Shown: piece after piece, positions 59,586 to 64,000 of the stretch
Numbering within the stretch: the first letter of the stretch is position 1
How the letters are laid out: every line of letters begins with the position of its first letter
From: Halomonas sp. JB37
Lineage (GTDB): Bacteria; Pseudomonadota; Gammaproteobacteria; Pseudomonadales; Halomonadaceae
Direction: 5' to 3'
Length of the DNA stretch: 64,000 bases
Assembly (NCBI RefSeq): GCF_002332255.1
Contig: NZ_NRGW01000001.1
Span: forward strand, 2,666,001-2,730,000
Notes under the pieces: model-generated
Database searches by the model: none
Told to the model about the DNA's origin: nothing
What the model saw: the letters and a program-made list of their open reading frames with translations, nothing else
Position numbers and translations under genes: made by a program

Positions 59586-59945
59586 TCAACGAACTCGGCA
59601 TGAGGGCGGACCGCGCTGGGTCAAAACATCGCTCGCCGCGACAAGGGCTGTTAGCGGGGCAAGCCAGTTAAATCGCGCCCGAATAGGCGTCACACTACGG
59701 CGATGCTGAGACCAGCGGCGCAGTGCGCGACGCCTTTTGGCAACCCAGTGCGACTGGGCGCGTAAAATAGCAGGCACCCAAAAACAGATAGTAACGTTGC
59801 GCTCGCCGCCGCGAAAAGCGTCCGCGGGGCTTAAGCTCGCAGGTAGAAGGCAACTTACTAGCAAACCAGCCAGCCACCAACGTGCTATACCGTAGCGGCG
59901 TTGGCGCCGCGGCAAAGCAGTTTGTACTTCAAGCGTGGGCGACAT
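59586..59945 (-). CDS. Uncharacterised signal-peptide ORF upstream of secA (secM position)
   Basis: This 119-residue ORF ends 92 bases before secA on the same strand. It opens with a basic stretch (LPRRQRRYGIARWW) and a hydrophobic segment ending in a likely signal-peptidase site (LLVSCLLPASLSPADA). The rest is basic; it ends TQRGPPSCRVR. GGAG lies eleven bases before the ATG. I recognise no family. Position, long signal-type N-terminus and the terminal RGPP recall SecM, the E. coli secretion monitor that stalls translation to control secA, whose arrest motif ends in RAGP; the upstream Trp/Phe spacing does not match. It could also be a non-coding frame. Confidence 0.5.
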   Translation of the reverse strand: MSPTLEVQTALPRRQRRYGIARWWLAGLLVSCLLPASLSPADAFRGGERNVTICFWVPAILRAQSHWVAKRRRALRRWSQHRRSVTPIRARFNWLAPLTALVAASDVLTQRGPPSCRVR

Positions 59946-60042
59946 GCTGTAGACCGGCTCCTGAGCGTGGTAGGCTCTGCAAATGGGTAATCGGCTTGGA
60001 TCCGCCGATGTGACGATTTAGGGGTACCTAGGAATTAAGCGT

Positions 60043-60507
60043 ATGAGTATAAAGGTTAAGCGTTCTCACGCACAGCCCATCGCCCGTCTGCTGTCAAAGT
60101 CCGGTGATATTAGCCAGTTAATGCGCCTATCTCGCCTAATCGATCAGGCGCAGCGCCACCTGCGAGCCCACTTACCCGAAGAAATGCGCGAACATATCTT
60201 CGTGGGCGGCTTTCGCGATGGACGCCTAACCGTTATTAGCGGCCAAGCCAGCTGGCTGACCTGGCTGCGCTTCGAACAGCGCCGCCTGCTAGAGCTGCTG
60301 CACCAGCTGCCTGGTTTTGAAGGCGTGAATGGCTTCACGTTTAAAGTTCGCCCAGTACGGCCCATCGTCGCTCCTGCCCGCAATACTCGCAATTTGTCAT
60401 TAGATGCAGGCAAAACATTAGCTGATTGCGCCGAAGACACCACCAACCCCGCATTAAAACGAGCTCTTGAAAGACTTGCTTCACACGCTCGTCCACCTAC
60501 CAAGTAA
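60043..60507 (+). CDS. DUF721 (DciA-like) protein
   Basis: This 154-residue protein matches the DUF721 family (also called DciA), which helps load the replicative helicase in many bacteria that lack DnaC. It opens MSIKVKRSHAQPIARLLSKS; the conserved part is QRHLRAHLPEEMREHIFVGG and LTVISGQASWLTWLRFEQRRL, ending in a disordered tail. It is divergent from the signal-peptide ORF and convergent with lpxC. The same position between lpxC and secA is seen in pseudomonads. Role as helicase loader here is inferred. Confidence 0.85.
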   Translation: MSIKVKRSHAQPIARLLSKSGDISQLMRLSRLIDQAQRHLRAHLPEEMREHIFVGGFRDGRLTVISGQASWLTWLRFEQRRLLELLHQLPGFEGVNGFTFKVRPVRPIVAPARNTRNLSLDAGKTLADCAEDTTNPALKRALERLASHARPPTK

Positions 60508-60559
60508 GCAACCGCCCTCCCGAGCACACCATTAGCTTCTTTAAGCGGACCTAAAATGC

Positions 60560-60587
60560 ATAAAGCACCACATGAGTGGTGCTTTAT
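60560..60587. terminator. Perfect hairpin between DUF721 gene and lpxC
   Basis: A perfect 12-pair stem ATAAAGCACCAC / GTGGTGCTTTAT with an ATGA loop lies between two convergent stop codons. No long T-run follows outside the stem, but its shape suits a bidirectional terminator. Confidence 0.75.
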
Positions 60588-60625
60588 AAAACTGACAACT
60601 AAATATTCAGCAGTGGATGTCTGCT

Positions 60626-61537
60626 TTACGCCATCGCAGGAGCTGCATAGGAGATGGGTGCAACCGCTTTTTCTTCTTCAAAGGTAATGATTTCGTAAGC
60701 ATCGGGCTGTGCCATTAGTTCTCGACACAGCTGATTATTAAGCGCGTGACCTGATTTTACACCTCGGAATTCACCAATCAGGCTATAGCCCAACTGATAT
60801 AAATCACCAATCGCGTCCAGGACTTTATGCTTAACAAACTCGTCTTCATAACGCAGGCCACCTTCGTTAACAATGCGATAATCATCTACCACGATCGCAT
60901 TATCTAGACTGCCGCCTAGCGCAAGATTATTAGAGCGCAAAAACTCTAAATCACGCATAAAACCAAAGGTACGTGCACGCGACACTTCTTTAACGAAAGA
61001 CGTGGTTGAAAAATCAATCAGCGCGGTCTGCTTTTGCTGCTCAAACACGGGGTGGTCAAAGTCGATCGCGAACGAGACCTTAAACCCTTGGTGAGGCAGA
61101 AAAACGGCTTCTTTGTCGCCATCGGTGACGGCCACACGACGCTTGATACGGATAAATTTCTTAGCCGCATCCTGCTCTAAAATACCCGCCGACTGAATCA
61201 AAAATACGAACGGGCTAGCACTGCCATCCATAATGGGCACTTCAGGCTCGCTTACATCAACGTAAGCATTATCAATACCGAGCCCTGCAAAGGCGGACAT
61301 TAAATGCTCAACCGTGGCTACTTTAACCCCGTTATACGAAAGCGCCGTGCATAGTCGAGTATCTTCTACCAACTCAGCTTTTGCGGGCACGTGCGCAGCG
61401 GGTTCCAGATCGGTTCTAACAAACACAATCCCTGTATTGGCCGGCGCCGGACGCAAAGCCAGATGGACTTTCTTGCCAGAATGCAGGCCCACTCCGGTAG
61501 CGCGAATGACGTTTTGAAGGGTGCGTTGTCTGATCAT
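60626..61537 (-). CDS. lpxC: UDP-3-O-acyl-N-acetylglucosamine deacetylase
   Basis: This 303-residue zinc enzyme makes the committed step of lipid A synthesis. It opens [24 protein letters not shown]. Zinc ligands are the His in [19 protein letters not shown] and [14 protein letters not shown] (His and Asp), with the later catalytic His in [11 protein letters not shown]. The catalytic Glu lies in TVEHLM. It follows ftsZ on the strand, the conserved end of the division cluster. Confidence 0.96.
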   Translation of the reverse strand: MIRQRTLQNVIRATGVGLHSGKKVHLALRPAPANTGIVFVRTDLEPAAHVPAKAELVEDTRLCTALSYNGVKVATVEHLMSAFAGLGIDNAYVDVSEPEVPIMDGSASPFVFLIQSAGILEQDAAKKFIRIKRRVAVTDGDKEAVFLPHQGFKVSFAIDFDHPVFEQQKQTALIDFSTTSFVKEVSRARTFGFMRDLEFLRSNNLALGGSLDNAIVVDDYRIVNEGGLRYEDEFVKHKVLDAIGDLYQLGYSLIGEFRGVKSGHALNNQLCRELMAQPDAYEIITFEEEKAVAPISYAAPAMA

Positions 61538-61600
61538 GGATAGTAGTCGTACTCTTGTGACGGTGATTACCGCAGGGAAAAAGTTATCAAACAGTGTTCA

Positions 61601-61653
61601 CTTTAACAGTGAGAGAGCGTTTTAGCCAATAAAACGCTTGCTCACTGTTAAAG
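61601..61653 (-). promoter_or_regulatory. 53-nt near-perfect hairpin between ftsZ and lpxC
   Basis: CTTTAACAGTGAG (61601-61613) pairs with CTCACTGTTAAAG (61641-61653), and inside it AGCGTTTTA (61616-61624) pairs with TAAAACGCT (61630-61638). Only a two-base AG/TG internal loop interrupts 22 pairs; the apical loop is five bases. It begins 18 bases after the ftsZ stop on the minus strand and has no T-run, so it may be an attenuator, an RNase III site or a stabiliser. Confidence 0.85.
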
Positions 61654-61671
61654 CCTGCCTGATAAAGAGGA

Positions 61672-62853
61672 TCAATCCGCCTGGCGGCGTAAAAACGCAG
61701 GGATGTCCAGATAGTCATCGGCTTCGGTCGACCGGCGCTTTTCAGAACGCGGTTTAGCATTGGCTTCAGGCGCTTCAGAGCGGGCCGTCGCCTGCTGACG
61801 CATTACGGTTGGCTGCTGCAGTTTGCGATAGTCAGATGAAGACTCTGCCGCCGAACGACGTGCCGGTTCACGCGCAGCCGTTTTCGCTTTGTGATTGCCA
61901 TCTAAGCCTGCAGCCACAACGGTGACACGCAGCTCATCGGACATTTCCATATCAATGGAGGTGCCCACAACAATAGTAGCGTCTGGAGAAGCAAATTCTT
62001 GCACCGTCGCGCCCACATCATTGAACTCACCAATCGACAGATCAGGTCCTGCAGTGATGTTAACCAGAATACCGCGTGCGCCATGAAGATCGATATCTTC
62101 CAATAGCGGGCTACGGATAGCTTTTTCAGCCGCTTCACGAGCACGATTCTCACCGGTCGCGCCGCCGGTACCCATCATCGCCATGCCCATTTCGGACATC
62201 ACCGTGCGCACATCTGCAAAGTCGACGTTGATAATACCTGGGCTAGTGATCAGCTCAGCAATGCCCTGAACCGCCCCGAGCAGCACATCGTTAGCAGCGC
62301 TAAATGCTGTCAACAACGTGGCATTTTTACCCAGCACAGAAAGCAGCTTTTCGTTGGGAATCGTAATCAACGAATCAACGTGCTGAGAGAGCTCTTTCAT
62401 GCCCTCTTCAGCTGCACGCATACGCTTAGGCCCTTCAAAGGGGAAGGGGCGCGTTACCACCGCAACGGTGAGTATCCCCAGCTCCTTGGCGACCTGTGCA
62501 ACAACCGGCGCACCGCCAGTGCCGGTACCACCGCCCATACCGGCAGTGATAAACACCATGTCGGCGCCTACCAGCAATTCAGCAATGCGCTCACGGTCTT
62601 CCATGGCCGCCTGACGGCCCACTTCAGGATTGGCACCTGCGCCCAATCCTTTAGTGATCTCACTGCCTAGCTGCAATACCGTTTTAGCCGACACGCGCTT
62701 TAATGCCTGCGCGTCAGTATTGGCGCAAATAAACTCTACGCCCTCAATATTGCTTTCGACCATATGGTTAACAGCATTGCCGCCACCGCCGCCAACACCC
62801 ACCACTTTGATGACCGCACTGCTCGAGGGTGCGTTATCTACCAATTCGAACAT
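61672..62853 (-). CDS. ftsZ: Cell division GTPase FtsZ
   Basis: This 393-residue tubulin-like GTPase forms the division ring. The start is the ATG at 62853 ([19 protein letters not shown]), with GGAG before it; the frame extends to 62991 without family match. The tubulin signature is [20 protein letters not shown]; the T7 loop is in [13 protein letters not shown]-terminal linker ends with the conserved FtsA/ZipA-binding tail [15 protein letters not shown]. It follows ftsA by 34 bases. Confidence 0.97.
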   Translation of the reverse strand: MFELVDNAPSSSAVIKVVGVGGGGGNAVNHMVESNIEGVEFICANTDAQALKRVSAKTVLQLGSEITKGLGAGANPEVGRQAAMEDRERIAELLVGADMVFITAGMGGGTGTGGAPVVAQVAKELGILTVAVVTRPFPFEGPKRMRAAEEGMKELSQHVDSLITIPNEKLLSVLGKNATLLTAFSAANDVLLGAVQGIAELITSPGIINVDFADVRTVMSEMGMAMMGTGGATGENRAREAAEKAIRSPLLEDIDLHGARGILVNITAGPDLSIGEFNDVGATVQEFASPDATIVVGTSIDMEMSDELRVTVVAAGLDGNHKAKTAAREPARRSAAESSSDYRKLQQPTVMRQQATARSEAPEANAKPRSEKRRSTEADDYLDIPAFLRRQAD

Positions 62854-62887
62854 AAGCCCCGTCTCCTGAACCGCGCTTGCGGCCCTG

Positions 62888-64000
62888 TCAGAAATTTCCT
62901 TTGAACCAGCCTTTAAATCTTGCCAGCGTCGAATGGTCTTCCTTGATATCACGCCGGGCAAGTTCGTTACGGCCCTTATGAGCTGCAACAACTCCCCCGT
63001 GGCTTTTCAAGCCTTGCCCATGACGCGTTTCCTGCAAGGCATAGTGCAGCAAGCCAACACCCGTAGCATAAATCGGGTTACGGACGACATCCGCCAAACC
63101 TTTTACATTTTGAGGGCAAGCGATACGAACGGGCATATGGAAAATTTCTTCCGCCAATTCGCTAACGCCTTCCATGCGCGAAGTACCGCCGGTAAGCACT
63201 ATCCCTGCAGCGACCATATCCTCATAGCCACTGCGACGTAATTCATCTCGTATTAGCGTAAACAGCTCTTCGTAACGTGGTTCTACCACTTCAGCCAGCG
63301 CCTGACGTGATAAATCACGAGCAGCGCGATCGCCGACGCTAGGAACTTTAATCATTTCATCACTTGCCGCTAAATGAGTAAGCGCACAAGCATATTTAAC
63401 TTTGATTTCTTCTGCATGCTGCGTGGGCGTACGCAGTGCCATTGCAATATCGTTGGTGACCTGGTCGCCAGCAATAGGAATAACCGCTGTATGACGTATA
63501 GCACCTTCGGTAAAGATAGCCATATCGGTAGTGCCGCCGCCGATATCTACCATGCACACGCCCAGCTCACGCTCGTCTTCTGTAAGCACGGCCATGCTTG
63601 AGGCAAGCTGCTCTAAAATAATGGCGTCTACTTCCAAGCCACACCGCCGCACGCATTTTTCAATATTCTGCACCGCGTTTAACGCCGCGGTGACCAAATG
63701 TACCTGAGCTTCTAAGCGTACGCCTGACATACCTAATGGCTCACGAATGCCGCCCTGAGCGTCAATCGAAAATTCTTGAGGTAACACATGAAGGACACGC
63801 TGCCCTTCTGAAATAGCACGAGCACGAGCCGAGTCAATAACACGCTCAATATCTGAAGGGGTTACTTCACGCTCTTTAATGGCCACGACGCCATCAGAGT
63901 TCATTGAGCTAATATGGCTGCCCGCGACGCCAACATATACCGAGTGAATATCACAGCCAGCCATTAACTCAGCTTCTTCTACTGCCCGCTGAATAGACTG
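62888..64000 (-). CDS. ftsA: Cell division protein FtsA, missing its start (cut by window edge)
   Basis: This actin-like protein ties FtsZ to the membrane. The frame continues beyond the window: codons to the right of 63964 read [20 protein letters not shown], which matches the FtsA 1C subdomain entry, so the Met at 63964 is internal. The nucleotide-binding parts are [16 protein letters not shown] and [18 protein letters not shown]. The amphipathic membrane-targeting helix is at the C-terminus ([12 protein letters not shown]). It lies directly upstream of ftsZ. Confidence 0.96.
   Translation of the reverse strand, partial: QSIQRAVEEAELMAGCDIHSVYVGVAGSHISSMNSDGVVAIKEREVTPSDIERVIDSARARAISEGQRVLHVLPQEFSIDAQGGIREPLGMSGVRLEAQVHLVTAALNAVQNIEKCVRRCGLEVDAIILEQLASSMAVLTEDERELGVCMVDIGGGTTDMAIFTEGAIRHTAVIPIAGDQVTNDIAMALRTPTQHAEEIKVKYACALTHLAASDEMIKVPSVGDRAARDLSRQALAEVVEPRYEELFTLIRDELRRSGYEDMVAAGIVLTGGTSRMEGVSELAEEIFHMPVRIACPQNVKGLADVVRNPIYATGVGLLHYALQETRHGQGLKSHGGVVAAHKGRNELARRDIKEDHSTLARFKGWFKGNF

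Noticed and set aside
59432..59671. 79-codon frame on the plus strand across the secA start
   Set aside because: It runs opposite the SecA N-terminus and the secA leader, without family match.

Overview
The window looks like chromosomal core sequence from a gammaproteobacterium. The likeliest home is Halomonas or a close relative in the Halomonadaceae (Oceanospirillales side). I infer this from Pseudomonas-like gene order combined with E. coli-like blocks, moderate-to-high GC, and acid-leaning proteins; no 16S or other marker is present to prove it. Nearly every gene is a recognisable housekeeping gene. I see no tRNA, rRNA, CRISPR array, prophage, transposase or other sign of recent transfer.

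Left part (1-21400). The anti-sigma gene rseA (cut by the left edge) and rpoE lie on the minus strand with an unusually long gap between them. They are followed by a DAHP synthase (+), dinG-rhlB (-), a small basic protein coupled to xthA (+), and a six-gene TonB energy-transduction operon (DUF3450 - long ExbB/TtpC-like - ExbB - ExbD - TonB - TPR protein, minus strand) with a good Fur box upstream. Next come nrdHIEF (class Ib ribonucleotide reductase), sodA (Mn type), and etfBA divergent from the ETF-ubiquinone oxidoreductase. The TonB, nrdHIEF and sodA genes together look like an iron-sparing / manganese neighbourhood.

Middle part (21485-38285). A long, mostly minus-strand series matches the well-known pseudomonad order: UvrD-like helicase, DUF1285, tatD, pilZ, holB, tmk, mltG, pabC, fabF, acpP, fabG, fabD, plsX, rpmF, yceD, yceF (+), sppA, a HAD phosphatase and rluC. 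It covers fatty-acid synthesis, DNA replication accessories, ribosome parts and RNA modification. The gene rpmF (56 codons) sits in an otherwise empty-looking gap.

Right part (39016-64000). rne (+) has a 730-base leader with strong hairpins. It is followed by an envelope cluster (murB, kdsB, ycaR, lpxK, msbA, comEC, DUF2062, lolD, lolC), then aguA-aguB (+) for agmatine to putrescine. Last comes the end of the division/envelope region read leftward: ftsA (cut by the right edge), ftsZ, lpxC, a DUF721 gene (+), a 119-residue ORF with a signal peptide just before secA, secA, argJ and a Nudix-ThiE fusion.

The most unusual things are not genes. First, short tandem duplications (13-23 bases, two to four copies) recur at gene junctions across the whole window. 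Second, a signal-peptide ORF sits in the position of secM before secA. Third, a 53-nt near-perfect hairpin lies between ftsZ and lpxC. Fourth, the rne leader contains a terminator-like hairpin. I found no convincing new multi-gene defence or mobile system here.
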